This document shows, piece after piece, positions 1-7,578 of a stretch of 35,531 nt of DNA (position 1 is the first letter of the stretch; every line of letters begins with the position of its first letter). Source of the stretch: Trueperaceae bacterium (lineage in GTDB: Bacteria > Deinococcota > Deinococci > Deinococcales > Trueperaceae). The notes beneath the pieces are model-generated. The model ran no database searches. It was not told where the DNA came from and saw only the letters and a list, made by a program, of their open reading frames with translations. Position numbers and translations under genes: made by a program. The DNA lies in assembly GCA_011390675.1 (NCBI GenBank), contig JAABRX010000035.1, forward strand, positions 1 to 35,531, written 5' to 3'.

Positions 1-435
1 GTGCTGGGGCTGACGTTCGCCTTCCCGCTGGCGCTGGCGACGGTGGTGGTGTTCAGCTCCTGGAACTACTTCCCCTTCGCCTTCCTGTTCATCCTCGCCC
101 GCCTGCAGGCGGTGCCGATCGACATGTACGAAGCGGCCGACGTCGATGGCGCCGGGCCGTTCCAGAAGTTCTGGTTCATCACCCTGCCCAACCTGGCCGG
201 GGTCCTGGCGGTGCTGTTCCTGCTCCGCTTCATGTTCCTGATCAACAAGTTCGAAGACATCTTCCTGCTGACCGGCGGCGCCGCGGGCACCAAGAACCTG
301 CCGGTCATGATCTACGACGAGGCCTTCGCGCGCGCCGACATCGGCGCCGGATCGGCGGTGGCGATGATCCTGTTCGTCATCCTGCTCGGCTTCATGTTCG
401 TCTATTACCGCTTCGCGCCGGAGTCGGAGAAATGA
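1..435 (+). CDS. Sugar ABC transporter permease, MalF type (5' end cut by the window)
   Basis: This is the C-terminal 144 residues of a binding-protein-dependent transporter permease. The reading frame is open from base 1, so the real start lies outside the window and the GTG at base 1 is probably not it. The EAA loop that docks on the ATPase is visible at about residues 43-63 (YEAADVDGAGPFQKFWFITL). Hydrophobic membrane segments lie on both sides, and the protein ends in a charged tail. It partners the next gene, whose ATG overlaps this stop codon (ATGA at 432-435), so the two permeases are translationally coupled. The family imports sugars or glycosides. The substrate is inferred only from the glycosyltransferase and phosphorylase downstream. 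Confidence 0.9.
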   Translation: MLGLTFAFPLALATVVVFSSWNYFPFAFLFILARLQAVPIDMYEAADVDGAGPFQKFWFITLPNLAGVLAVLFLLRFMFLINKFEDIFLLTGGAAGTKNLPVMIYDEAFARADIGAGSAVAMILFVILLGFMFVYYRFAPESEK

Positions 436-1709
436 GCACCGTCCGCGTGACCTCCCCCCTGCCCAAACCGCGTGGGCGCGGCGCCACGCCCGTCTCGATC
501 GCCGTCGGGGCGATCGTCGGCGCGCTCACGGTGGCCCTGCTCGTCGTGCTGTGGGCCCTGGCCGCCACCCTCGTCGCCGGCTTGACGACCACGCTGCCCG
601 TCGGGCAGGCGCTGCTCGCCGGGCTCGCGATCGGTGCCGCCGTAGGCGCGCTCCGCACGGGCGCCGACACGGCCCCGTGGCTCGCCGTCGCGATCGGCCT
701 CGCCGCCGGTGCGGCATGGCTCGCCGCCACCGGCCTGCGTCCGCTCGGCTTCGACGCCGTGCGCCCGCTGTGGGGCGTGGGCTTCGCCCTGCTCCTGTTC
801 GCCCTGGCGGGCCACCTGGTGCGCTACGCGCTGCGCGGCATCGACTTCCGCCGCCTGCGCCGCGACCTCCTCGAATCCATCGTCGTGCGCCTGCTGCGCG
901 GGTTCGCCTTCGCCTTCTTCGGCCTGATCATCCTGTTCCCGTTCTGGTACATGCTCTCCGCCAGCCTCAAGGGGCGAGCCGACATGCTCCGCGACCCGGC
1001 CAACCTGGCCATCGAGTGGGGCCAGGGCATCAGCGAGTTGCTCGTCGGCTACCGCGAGGTGCTCTTCACCTTCGATTTCCTCAACTTCATCGGCAACAGC
1101 TTCCTCGTCGCCTTCGTCACCATGACGGTCACGCTGGTCATGGCCGTCCTCGGCGCCTACGCGATCACGCGCCTGGCCTTCCCCGGCCGGACCTTCCTGG
1201 CGCGCTCGATCCTGCTGATCTACATGTTCCCGGCGATCGTGCTCGTGATCCCGCTGTACGCCGTGTTCACCCAGCTCGGGCTCCGCGACACCCTTCCCGG
1301 CCTGCTGATCGTCTACCCGGCGACGACCATCCCGGTGGCCCTGTACATGCTGCGCAGCTACTTCCAGACGCTTCCCAAGGACCTCGAGGAAGCCGGACTG
1401 ATCGACGGCTGCACCCGCGCGCAGGTGATCTGGCGGATCACGCTGCCGCTGGCGATGCCAGCGATCGCCTCGGTGGGGCTGTACGTGTTCATGATCGCCT
1501 GGAACGAGTTCCTGTTCGCCTTCATGTTCCTGGACGATCCGGGCATCTTCACGCTGCCGCGCGGCATGGTCATGCTCGACAGCCAGGAGGTGCCGCGCCA
1601 GTACCTCATGGCGGGCGCGATGATCATCACGGTGCCGATCATGATCCTGTTCTTCTGGTTCGAGAAGTACCTGGTCGGCGGCCTCACCGCCGGCGGGGTG
1701 AAGGGGTGA
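432..1709 (+). CDS. Sugar ABC transporter permease, MalG type, with extra N-terminal membrane region
   Basis: This 425-aa inner-membrane permease is much longer than usual for MalG-type proteins (about 280 aa). The conserved core starts near residue 150, with a membrane segment at 156-176. Its EAA loop is at about 319-340 (EEAGLIDGCTRAQVIWRITL), followed by the last membrane segments and a short tail ending GGLTAGGVKG. Residues 20-135 are extra and hold about four hydrophobic segments, rich in Ala, Gly, Leu and Val, with no recognised domain. The start at 432 is supported by the ATGA overlap with the preceding permease. No ATPase gene is present in this part of the operon, so the pair probably uses a shared MsmX/MalK-type ATPase encoded elsewhere. 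Confidence 0.9.
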   Translation: MSTVRVTSPLPKPRGRGATPVSIAVGAIVGALTVALLVVLWALAATLVAGLTTTLPVGQALLAGLAIGAAVGALRTGADTAPWLAVAIGLAAGAAWLAATGLRPLGFDAVRPLWGVGFALLLFALAGHLVRYALRGIDFRRLRRDLLESIVVRLLRGFAFAFFGLIILFPFWYMLSASLKGRADMLRDPANLAIEWGQGISELLVGYREVLFTFDFLNFIGNSFLVAFVTMTVTLVMAVLGAYAITRLAFPGRTFLARSILLIYMFPAIVLVIPLYAVFTQLGLRDTLPGLLIVYPATTIPVALYMLRSYFQTLPKDLEEAGLIDGCTRAQVIWRITLPLAMPAIASVGLYVFMIAWNEFLFAFMFLDDPGIFTLPRGMVMLDSQEVPRQYLMAGAMIITVPIMILFFWFEKYLVGGLTAGGVKG

Positions 1710-1740
1710 GCGCGCCCGTCGCGGCGGCTGCCGCGCACCC

Positions 1741-3033
1741 ATGAAGGCGTTGGTCCTCGCCACCCGACTGGCCGGCACGGACGGCGTCAGCCTCGAGTCG
1801 GAGAAGCTCGCCGACGCGCTGCGCCGCCGCGGCTGCGCGGTCGTGGACGTCGCCGGCGAGCTCGACGGCCCCGGCGTGCTCGTCCCCGAGATGCACTTCC
1901 GCGACGCGGCCGCGCTCGCGCTGGGCGCGCGCTGCTTCGAAGGCGAGCCGGCCGCGCCCGACCCCACCCTCGCCGACGACGTCCGCCGCCACGCCGACGG
2001 CCTGCTCGGGCACCTCCGCGCCGTGGTGGCCGTCGAGCGCCCCGACCTGCTCGTCGTGCAGAACGCCTGGGCGATCCCGATGCAGCTGCCGCTGGCGCTC
2101 GCGCTCGCCGACCTGGTGGCCGAAACGCGCCTCCCGACGCTGTCGCACGAGCACGACTACTGGTGGGAGCGCGAGCGCTTCGCGCACCCGAAGCTGCCCG
2201 ACCTGCTCGAGCGCTGCTTCCCCTTCCACGCGCCCCACGTGGCGCACCTGTGCATCCACACCGCCGCTGCCGAGCAGCTGCGCGCGCGCCGCGGGCTCGA
2301 GGCGCGCTGGCTCCCGAACGTGATGGACTTCGACCGCCCGTTCGGCGTCGTCGACGCCTTCAACGCCGACTTCCGCGAGGGCATCGGCCTCGACGGCGAC
2401 CGGCGGCTCTTCCTGCAGCCGACCCGCGTGGTGCCGCGCAAGGGCATCGAGCTCGCGCTCGACCTGCTGCACGGGCTCGGCGACCCGCGCGACGCGCTCG
2501 TGATCACGCACGAGGCCGGCGACGAGGGCTTCGACTACCTGCGCGACCTCGAACGCCGGGCCGCCGCGCTCGACGTCGACCTGCGGCCGGTGGCCGACCG
2601 GGTCGGCGCGGACCGCGCGAACGGTCCGGACGGCAAGCGCTACGCCTTCGCCGACGCCTTCGCCCACGCCGACCTGGTCACGTACCCGAGCCTGTACGAG
2701 GGCTTCGGCAACGCACTGCTCGAGACCGTCGCCGCCCGCAAGCCCGCGCTCGTCAACCGCTACCCCGTGTACGCGCGCGACCTGGCACCGGCCGGGTTCC
2801 GGTTCGTGGAGATCGACGGCCGCGTCACCGACGCCGCGGTGGCCGCGGTGGCCGCCCTGCTCGCCGATCCCGGACGCATCGCGCGCGACGTCGCCCACAA
2901 CCACCAGGTCGGCCGCCGCCACTTCGGTCTGGACGCGCTCGACCGCGTGCTCGACGCCGCGCTCACGGACCTGGGGGTGACCGCCCTGACCCGTGCCGAT
3001 GCCTCGCCCCCCGACTCGGAGGTGACGCCATGA
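1741..3033 (+). CDS. GT-B glycosyltransferase (GT4-like), possibly for glycosylglycerate synthesis
   Basis: This 430-aa protein has the two-Rossmann GT-B organisation. The N-terminal half includes SHEHDYWWERERF at about residues 136-148. The C-terminal half opens with a nucleotide-sugar-binding segment around LQPTRVVPRKGIEL. It carries the GT4 EX7E motif in SLYEGFGNALLE, where the two Glu residues contact the donor sugar. It begins 31 nt after the permease stop without a clear Shine-Dalgarno, and its stop overlaps the phosphorylase start (ATGA, 3030-3033). The family makes glycosidic bonds from nucleotide sugars. Beside a GH13_18 phosphorylase and a sugar transporter, a role in making a compatible-solute glycoside such as (mannosyl)glucosylglycerate is plausible. 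Donor and acceptor cannot be read from the sequence. Confidence 0.82.
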   Translation: MKALVLATRLAGTDGVSLESEKLADALRRRGCAVVDVAGELDGPGVLVPEMHFRDAAALALGARCFEGEPAAPDPTLADDVRRHADGLLGHLRAVVAVERPDLLVVQNAWAIPMQLPLALALADLVAETRLPTLSHEHDYWWERERFAHPKLPDLLERCFPFHAPHVAHLCIHTAAAEQLRARRGLEARWLPNVMDFDRPFGVVDAFNADFREGIGLDGDRRLFLQPTRVVPRKGIELALDLLHGLGDPRDALVITHEAGDEGFDYLRDLERRAAALDVDLRPVADRVGADRANGPDGKRYAFADAFAHADLVTYPSLYEGFGNALLETVAARKPALVNRYPVYARDLAPAGFRFVEIDGRVTDAAVAAVAALLADPGRIARDVAHNHQVGRRHFGLDALDRVLDAALTDLGVTALTRADASPPDSEVTP

Positions 3034-4781
3034 ACGGTTCCCACGACGCGCCACGCACCGCCGCCGCGACCCCGCGGCTCCGGGACCACCTCGTGCGCCT
3101 CTACGGCGAGGCGATCGCCGACGCCTGGACGCCTCGCCTCGCGGAACGCCTGGCCGCCACGGAGCGCCGGTTCCCGGGGCCGCCCACGCCGCCCGCCGAG
3201 CGCCTCGGGCCGGACGCGTCGGTGCTGATCACCTACGCCGACCAGGTGCGGACCGCGGGCGAGCCGCCGCTGCGCACGCTGAAGCGGCTGCTGGACGGCC
3301 CGCTCGCCGGCACCACCACGGCGGTGCATCTGCTCCCCTTCTTCCCGTCCACCTCGGACGACGGCTTCTCGGTCGCCGACTACGACGCGGTCGACCCCGC
3401 CGTGGGGACGTGGGACGACGTCGCCGCGCTCGCCCGCGACCGGCCACTGATGTTCGACGCGGTGATCAACCACGCATCGGCCAGCCACCCCTGGTTCCAG
3501 GGCTTCCTCGCCGGCGACCCGGCGTTCGCGGGCTGGTTCGTGACCGCCGACCCATCCACCGACCTCAGCGCGACCGTGCGCCCCCGCACGACGCCCCTGC
3601 TGACGCCCTTCGACGCCGCGGACGGCGTGCGCCACGTCTGGACCACCTTCAGCGCCGACCAGGTGGACCTCGACTACCGGCGCCCCGAGGTGCTCGCCGC
3701 CGTGCTCGACGTGCTGCTGGGCTACGTCGAACGCGGCGCCCGCCTGCTGCGGCTCGACGCCGTCACCTACCTCTGGAAGGCGCCCGGTACCTCCTGCGCC
3801 AACCTCCCCGAGACCCACGAGGTGCTCAAGCTGGTGCGCACCGCGCTCGAAGCCGCCACGCCCGGGGTGGTGATGGTCACCGAGACGAACGTGCCGCACG
3901 CCCAGAACGTCGGCTACTTCGGGGACGGTCACGACGAGGCGCAGATGGTCTACAACTTCGCGCTGCCGCCGCTCGCCCTGCACGCCTTCGCCCGCGGCGA
4001 CGCCCGGGTGTTGCGCGACTGGGCGTCCGAGCTGCGCGCGCCGAGCGCCGAGGCGACCTTCTTCAACTTCCTCGCCTCGCACGACGGCATCGGCGTCCGG
4101 CCGGTCGAGGGCATCCTGCCGCGCGCCGAGGTCGACGCGCTCGCGGCGCGGGTGCTGGAGCGCGGTGGCCGCGTGAGCCGCAAGGCCGACGTCGGCGGCG
4201 GGGAGAGCCCCTACGAGCTCAACGTCAGCCTCTTCGACGCGCTCGCCGACCCCGGCTCCAGCGAGGCCGACGGGGTGCGGCGCATCCTCGCCGCGCACGC
4301 GCTCATGCTCGCGCTCCCCGGCGTCCCGGGCGTGTACGTCCACTCGCTGCTCGGATCGCGCAACGACGCCGTGGCGCTCGCGGCCACCGGACGGGCGCGC
4401 TCGATCAACCGCGGGCGCTTCGTCTGGGACGAGCTCGCCGCCGAGCTCGCCGATCCGCACGGCCGCCGCCGGCAGGTGCTCGACGGGGTGCGCCACCTCC
4501 TGCGGACGCGCGCCGCGCACGCCGCGTTCCACCCCGCCGCCCCGCAGCGCTGGCCCGAGGCCCCGATGAGCGTGGCCGCGGTCGTGCGCTCGACGCCCAC
4601 CCACGACGTGCTCTGCCTGCACCACGTGGGCGGCCCGGCGCAGGCGGTCGACGGTGCGCGGTTGCTGGGGCGCCCCTGGCCCGCCGGCGCGCGCGATCTG
4701 TTGCACGGTGGAAGCGTTTCCGACAGCCGCGTGTCGTTGGCAGCGCACGAGGTTCGCTGGATCGAGGTGCCAAGCACGTAA
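3030..4781 (+). CDS. GH13 subfamily 18 phosphorylase (sucrose / glucosylglycerate phosphorylase type)
   Basis: This cytoplasmic enzyme of 583 aa should split an alpha-glucoside with phosphate to give glucose 1-phosphate. The GH13_18 signature FFPSTSDDGFSVADYDAVDP lies at about residues 104-123. The expected catalytic residues are Asp243 as nucleophile (RLLRLDAVTY), Glu285 as acid/base (VMVTETN) and Asp352 as transition-state stabiliser (LASHDGIG). The SPYELN loop looks more like the glucosylglycerate group than like true sucrose phosphorylase. Members of that group are characterised from Meiothermus silvanus and as E. coli YcjM, which also sits beside an ABC transporter. The ATG at 3030 overlaps the glycosyltransferase stop. 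Acceptor specificity (glycerate, fructose or other) is inference. Confidence 0.85.
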   Translation: MNGSHDAPRTAAATPRLRDHLVRLYGEAIADAWTPRLAERLAATERRFPGPPTPPAERLGPDASVLITYADQVRTAGEPPLRTLKRLLDGPLAGTTTAVHLLPFFPSTSDDGFSVADYDAVDPAVGTWDDVAALARDRPLMFDAVINHASASHPWFQGFLAGDPAFAGWFVTADPSTDLSATVRPRTTPLLTPFDAADGVRHVWTTFSADQVDLDYRRPEVLAAVLDVLLGYVERGARLLRLDAVTYLWKAPGTSCANLPETHEVLKLVRTALEAATPGVVMVTETNVPHAQNVGYFGDGHDEAQMVYNFALPPLALHAFARGDARVLRDWASELRAPSAEATFFNFLASHDGIGVRPVEGILPRAEVDALAARVLERGGRVSRKADVGGGESPYELNVSLFDALADPGSSEADGVRRILAAHALMLALPGVPGVYVHSLLGSRNDAVALAATGRARSINRGRFVWDELAAELADPHGRRRQVLDGVRHLLRTRAAHAAFHPAAPQRWPEAPMSVAAVVRSTPTHDVLCLHHVGGPAQAVDGARLLGRPWPAGARDLLHGGSVSDSRVSLAAHEVRWIEVPST

Positions 4782-4784
4782 GCT
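4779..4784 (+). promoter_or_regulatory. -10 box TAAGCT of the transsulfuration-enzyme gene, overlapping a stop codon
   Basis: TAAGCT fits the TANNNT -10 pattern and ends 8 nt before the ATG at 4793, so a transcript would begin almost at the start codon. Its first three bases are the TAA stop codon of the preceding phosphorylase gene. I see no good -35 box. Confidence 0.45.
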
Positions 4785-4792
4785 GGGACATC

Positions 4793-6013
4793 ATGGATGC
4801 CAAAGCGCACGCGTTCGCGACGCGGGCGGTGCACGCGGGCCACGACGTCGATCCGACGGGCGCCCACGCCACCCCCATCCACGCCACGTCCACCTTCGTC
4901 TATGGCGACGCCGCCCGCGGACGTCGGCTGTTCGCCGGCGAGGAGCCCGGCTACGTCTACGGCCGCATCGGCAACCCGACCACCCGTGCCTTCGAGCGCC
5001 GGGTCGCCTCCCTCGAAGGGGGTGCCGACGCGGTCGCCTTCGCCTCGGGGATGGGGGCGATCGCCGGCCTGCTGCTCACCGTCCTCGCCCCCGGCGACGA
5101 GGTCGTGGTCCTCGGTCCCCTGTACGGCGGTACCGGTGGGCTGCTGCACGATCTGCTCGCGCGCTACGGCGTGAGGACGAACGAGGCCGGGGGCGGCCCG
5201 GACCGATCCACGGCCGATCGCCTGGCCGAGGCGGTGGGACCGCGCACCAAGATGATCTACGTCGAGTCCCCGACCAACCCGACGCTGAACGTGCACGATC
5301 TCGACGCGGTCGCCGCCGCCGGACGCACCAGCGGAGCCCTCACGGTCGCCGACAACACCTTCGCCACCCCGTACCTCACGCGCCCGCTCGAGCATGGGCT
5401 CGACGTGGTGCTGCACTCGGCCACCAAGTATCTCGGCGGCCACGGCGACGCGCTCGGAGGCGTCTTGGTGGCCAGCGAAGAGCTCGTCGCGCAGGTGCGC
5501 GCCGAGGGGTTGCGCCACGTCGGCGCCGTCCTCGGACCGTTCGAGGCCTTCCTGCTGCTGCGCGGGCTGGCGACGCTGCACCTGCGCGTGGCGGCCCAAT
5601 GCACCGGCGCGCGCCGCGTCGCCGAGGCGGTGCGCGACCACCCGGCGGTCGCGCGGGTGCACTACCCTGGCTTCACCGACCATCCGGGGCACGCGGTCGC
5701 CGAGCGTCAGATGCGCGACTTCGGCGGCATGGTCGCGCTCGAGCTCGCCGGCGAGCCCGCCCTCGCCACCCGCCGGGCGCACGCCTTCCTCGACCGCCTC
5801 GAGCTGTTCGCGCAGGCCGTCTCGCTCGGCGACGTGGCGTCGCTCGCCACCCACCCGGCGACGACCACGCACGAGCTCTGGACGCCGGAACAGCGCTCGG
5901 CTCTGGGCGTCGACGACGCGCTCGTGCGCCTGTCGGTCGGGGTCGAGGACCCGGACGACCTGGTCGCGGACGTGCGCCGGGCGCTCGACGCGGCGGCCGC
6001 GGTCGCCGCGTAG
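4793..6013 (+). CDS. PLP-dependent Cys/Met metabolism enzyme (methionine gamma-lyase / cystathionine gamma-synthase-lyase family)
   Basis: This 406-aa cytoplasmic enzyme belongs to the fold-type I transsulfuration family. It acts on the gamma carbon of methionine, cystathionine or O-acylhomoserine. Visible family features are YGRIGNPTTRAFE (56-68), FASGMGAIAG near 83-92, the PLP-ring Tyr in GPLYGGT (Tyr111), VESPTNPTLNV (157-167), the PLP-phosphate Asp in VADNTF, and the Schiff-base lysine Lys212 in HSATKYLGGHGDALGG. Length and the GHGDALGG segment favour a gamma-lyase or cystathionine-type enzyme over the longer O-acetylhomoserine sulfhydrylases. The exact reaction cannot be fixed here. The gene appears to have its own leaderless promoter. 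Its stop lies just before the aspS2 promoter. Confidence 0.88.
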   Translation: MDAKAHAFATRAVHAGHDVDPTGAHATPIHATSTFVYGDAARGRRLFAGEEPGYVYGRIGNPTTRAFERRVASLEGGADAVAFASGMGAIAGLLLTVLAPGDEVVVLGPLYGGTGGLLHDLLARYGVRTNEAGGGPDRSTADRLAEAVGPRTKMIYVESPTNPTLNVHDLDAVAAAGRTSGALTVADNTFATPYLTRPLEHGLDVVLHSATKYLGGHGDALGGVLVASEELVAQVRAEGLRHVGAVLGPFEAFLLLRGLATLHLRVAAQCTGARRVAEAVRDHPAVARVHYPGFTDHPGHAVAERQMRDFGGMVALELAGEPALATRRAHAFLDRLELFAQAVSLGDVASLATHPATTTHELWTPEQRSALGVDDALVRLSVGVEDPDDLVADVRRALDAAAAVAA

Positions 6014-6020
6014 GCGCGCC

Positions 6021-6049
6021 TTGACGCCGTCCGGAGCGCGCGGTAGCGT
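6021..6049 (+). promoter_or_regulatory. Promoter of the aspS2 leader (TTGACG - 17 bp - TAGCGT)
   Basis: The -35 box TTGACG (6021-6026) and the -10 box TAGCGT (6044-6049) are separated by exactly 17 bp. This is the best-formed promoter I see in the window. The -10 box ends 7 nt before the ATG of the 19-codon leader ORF at 6057. Transcription would therefore start at or next to that ATG, giving a leaderless leader peptide. Confidence 0.7.
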
Positions 6050-6056
6050 GCCGCCC

Positions 6057-6116
6057 ATGACCCCGACCGCCCGCCGCACCGACGACAATCGCGACGCGAG
6101 GGCACTCGGGGCGTAA
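6057..6116 (+). CDS. Predicted 19-aa Asp/Asn leader peptide of aspS2
   Basis: A 19-codon ORF encodes MTPTARRTDDNRDARALGA. Codons 9-13 read Asp-Asp-Asn-Arg-Asp (GAC GAC AAT CGC GAC), so four of five specify the two amino acids attached by the enzyme encoded downstream. The ATG follows the -10 box by 7 nt and has no Shine-Dalgarno, which suggests leaderless initiation. The stop at 6114-6116 is placed so that a terminating ribosome would cover 6101-6111, the segment able to form an antiterminator. Expression is predicted. The ORF is very short and its amino-acid bias could be chance in GC-rich DNA, but its position between a good promoter and a strong hairpin argues for function. Confidence 0.55.
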   Translation: MTPTARRTDDNRDARALGA

Positions 6117-6150
6117 CCGTCGACGTGGACTTCCGCGACCCCCCGAGGCC
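6061..6150 (+). promoter_or_regulatory. Alternative RNA pairings of a predicted aspS2 attenuator (strands 1, 2 and 3)
   Basis: Three segments can pair in exclusive ways. Strand 1 (CCCCGA, 6061-6066) pairs with TCGGGG (6106-6111). Strand 2 (GGCACTCGGGG, 6101-6111) pairs with strand 3 (CCCCGAGGCC, 6141-6150) in 10 bp with one bulged A. Strand 3 also forms the 5' arm of the 14-bp terminator stem. This is the 1:2, 2:3, 3:4 scheme of amino-acid attenuators. A ribosome stalled at codons 9-11 blocks strand 1 but frees strand 2, favouring the antiterminator. A ribosome at the stop codon covers strand 2, favouring termination. The pairings were found by eye, and energies were not calculated. Confidence 0.5.
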
Positions 6151-6168
6151 CCCCGCCTCGGGGGGTCG
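6136..6168 (+). terminator. 14-bp GC stem terminator / attenuator before aspS2
   Basis: A perfect 14-bp inverted repeat (6136-6149 with 6155-6168) encloses a 5-nt C loop and is followed by TTCGTT. The U tract is short, as often in GC-rich genomes. It lies between the leader ORF stop and the aspS2 Shine-Dalgarno. It could also end transcription of the upstream PLP-enzyme gene. Confidence 0.7.
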
Positions 6169-6216
6169 TTCGTTGGGGGGCGCCGGACCCGCCGCCGCAC
6201 CGCCGAGGAGACCGCC

Positions 6217-7554
6217 ATGACGACCCCCACCCCTGACGCCACCCCCGAACCGCAGCGACGACCGGACCTCGACCTCGACGCCGGCCGCACGCTGGTCGCC
6301 GACCTGACCGTGGCCCTGGGGCACCCCGTGACGCTGCGCGGGTGGGTGCACCACCGGCGCGACCTGGGCGGCATCGCCTTCCTCCACCTGCGCGACCGCA
6401 CCGGCGTCGTCCAGTGCGTGCTCGAAGGGATCGAGCCACCGCTGCACGAATCGTGCGTCGAGGTCACGGGCACCGTCGTAGCGAGCGCGAAGGCGCCGGG
6501 TGGCCTCGAGGTCCAGGCCAGCGAGCTGCGCGTCGTCGCGCTCGCGACCGTACCGCCGCCGGTCGAGATGGCGAAGCTCGACCACCACGCCAACCCCGAC
6601 ACCCTGCTCGAGTACCGCGCCGTCACCGTGCGCGCGCCGCGCGACCGCGCGATCCTGAAGGTGCAGGCCGAGCTGCTGCGCGGCTTCCGGCGCTTCCTCG
6701 ACGACCACGCCTTCACCGAGATCAGCACCCCCAAGCTCGTGGCCGCGGGCGCCGAGGGGGGCGCCGACCAGTTCGAAGTCGACTACTACGGCAAGCGCGC
6801 CTACCTGACGCAGTCGCCGCAGCTCTACAAGCAGATCCTGGTGGCGGCGTTCGAGCGCGTCTACGAGGTGGCGCCGGTGTACCGCGCCGAGCGCTCGCAC
6901 ACCGTGCGCCACCTGGCCGAGTACCTCTCGCTCGACGTCGAGCTGGGCTTCATCGAGAGCGACGAAGACGTCATGGACGTGGAGGAGGCGCTGCTCAAGG
7001 CGATGCTCGCCGACGTCCGCGAGCGCTGCGCGCGCGACCTGCGCGACCTGGGCGCGGAACTGCCGGCGCTCGACGTCGCGTTCCCCCGCATCCCGCTGTT
7101 GGAGGCGCGCGCGCTGGTCGCCGAGCGCTACGGCCACGCGTCGGGGGGCAAGGACCTCGACCCCGAGGCGGAACGCTTGCTCGGGCGCTGGGCGCTCGAG
7201 GAGCACGGGTCCGACTTCGTGTTCGTCACGCGCTACCCCGAGGCGGCTCGACCGTTCTACGCGTACGCCACCGGCGACGGCCTCACCCGCGGCCTCGACC
7301 TGCTGTTCCGCGGCACCGAGATCACGTCGGGCGGACAGCGCGAGCACACCTACGAGGCGCTCGTGCGCAACCTGGCGCAGCGCCACCTCGACCCGGCTGG
7401 CTTCGCGAGCTACCTCGAGGTCTTCCGCCACGGCATGCCGCCGCACGGCGGCTTCGCGATCGGTGCGGAGCGCCTGACGGCGCTCCTCCTCGGGGTGCCG
7501 AACATCCGCTTCGCACGGGCGTTCCCGCGGGACGGGCAGCGGCTGCAGCCCTGA
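6217..7554 (+). CDS. aspS2: Archaeal-type aspartyl-tRNA synthetase (AspRS2), probably non-discriminating
   Basis: This class II synthetase of 445 aa attaches Asp to tRNA. It has an N-terminal OB anticodon-binding domain (LRGWVHHRRDLGGIAFLHLR), then the catalytic core. The core shows TQSPQLYKQ, motif 2 around YEVAPVYRAERSHTVRH, TSGGQREH, and motif 3 at the C terminus (GGFAIGAERLTALLLG). It is about 150 aa shorter than bacterial AspRS and lacks the GAD insertion, which matches the archaeal/AspRS2 type known from Deinococcus and Thermus. In those bacteria AspRS2 charges both tRNA-Asp and tRNA-Asn, and GatCAB then converts Asp-tRNA-Asn. The ATG at 6217 has a strong Shine-Dalgarno (GAGGAG, 6205-6210). 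A leader ORF and hairpin lie upstream. AsnRS is a close relative, but the archaeal AspRS assignment fits better. Confidence 0.85.
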   Translation: MTTPTPDATPEPQRRPDLDLDAGRTLVADLTVALGHPVTLRGWVHHRRDLGGIAFLHLRDRTGVVQCVLEGIEPPLHESCVEVTGTVVASAKAPGGLEVQASELRVVALATVPPPVEMAKLDHHANPDTLLEYRAVTVRAPRDRAILKVQAELLRGFRRFLDDHAFTEISTPKLVAAGAEGGADQFEVDYYGKRAYLTQSPQLYKQILVAAFERVYEVAPVYRAERSHTVRHLAEYLSLDVELGFIESDEDVMDVEEALLKAMLADVRERCARDLRDLGAELPALDVAFPRIPLLEARALVAERYGHASGGKDLDPEAERLLGRWALEEHGSDFVFVTRYPEAARPFYAYATGDGLTRGLDLLFRGTEITSGGQREHTYEALVRNLAQRHLDPAGFASYLEVFRHGMPPHGGFAIGAERLTALLLGVPNIRFARAFPRDGQRLQP

Positions 7555-7578
7555 GCGCGGGAACGCCAGATCGCGACG

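Noticed and set aside
405-1967. Long minus-strand open frame antisense to the MalG-type permease
   Set aside because: GC-rich genes leave long open shadow frames. The product is a low-complexity Arg/Glu/Gln/Ala string with no domain, while the plus strand has a clear permease.
2163-3029. In-frame N-terminal extension of the GH13_18 phosphorylase over the glycosyltransferase
   Set aside because: The added residues are an Arg/Ala/Pro-rich shadow of the glycosyltransferase frame. The ATG at 3030 with an ATGA overlap is a far better start.
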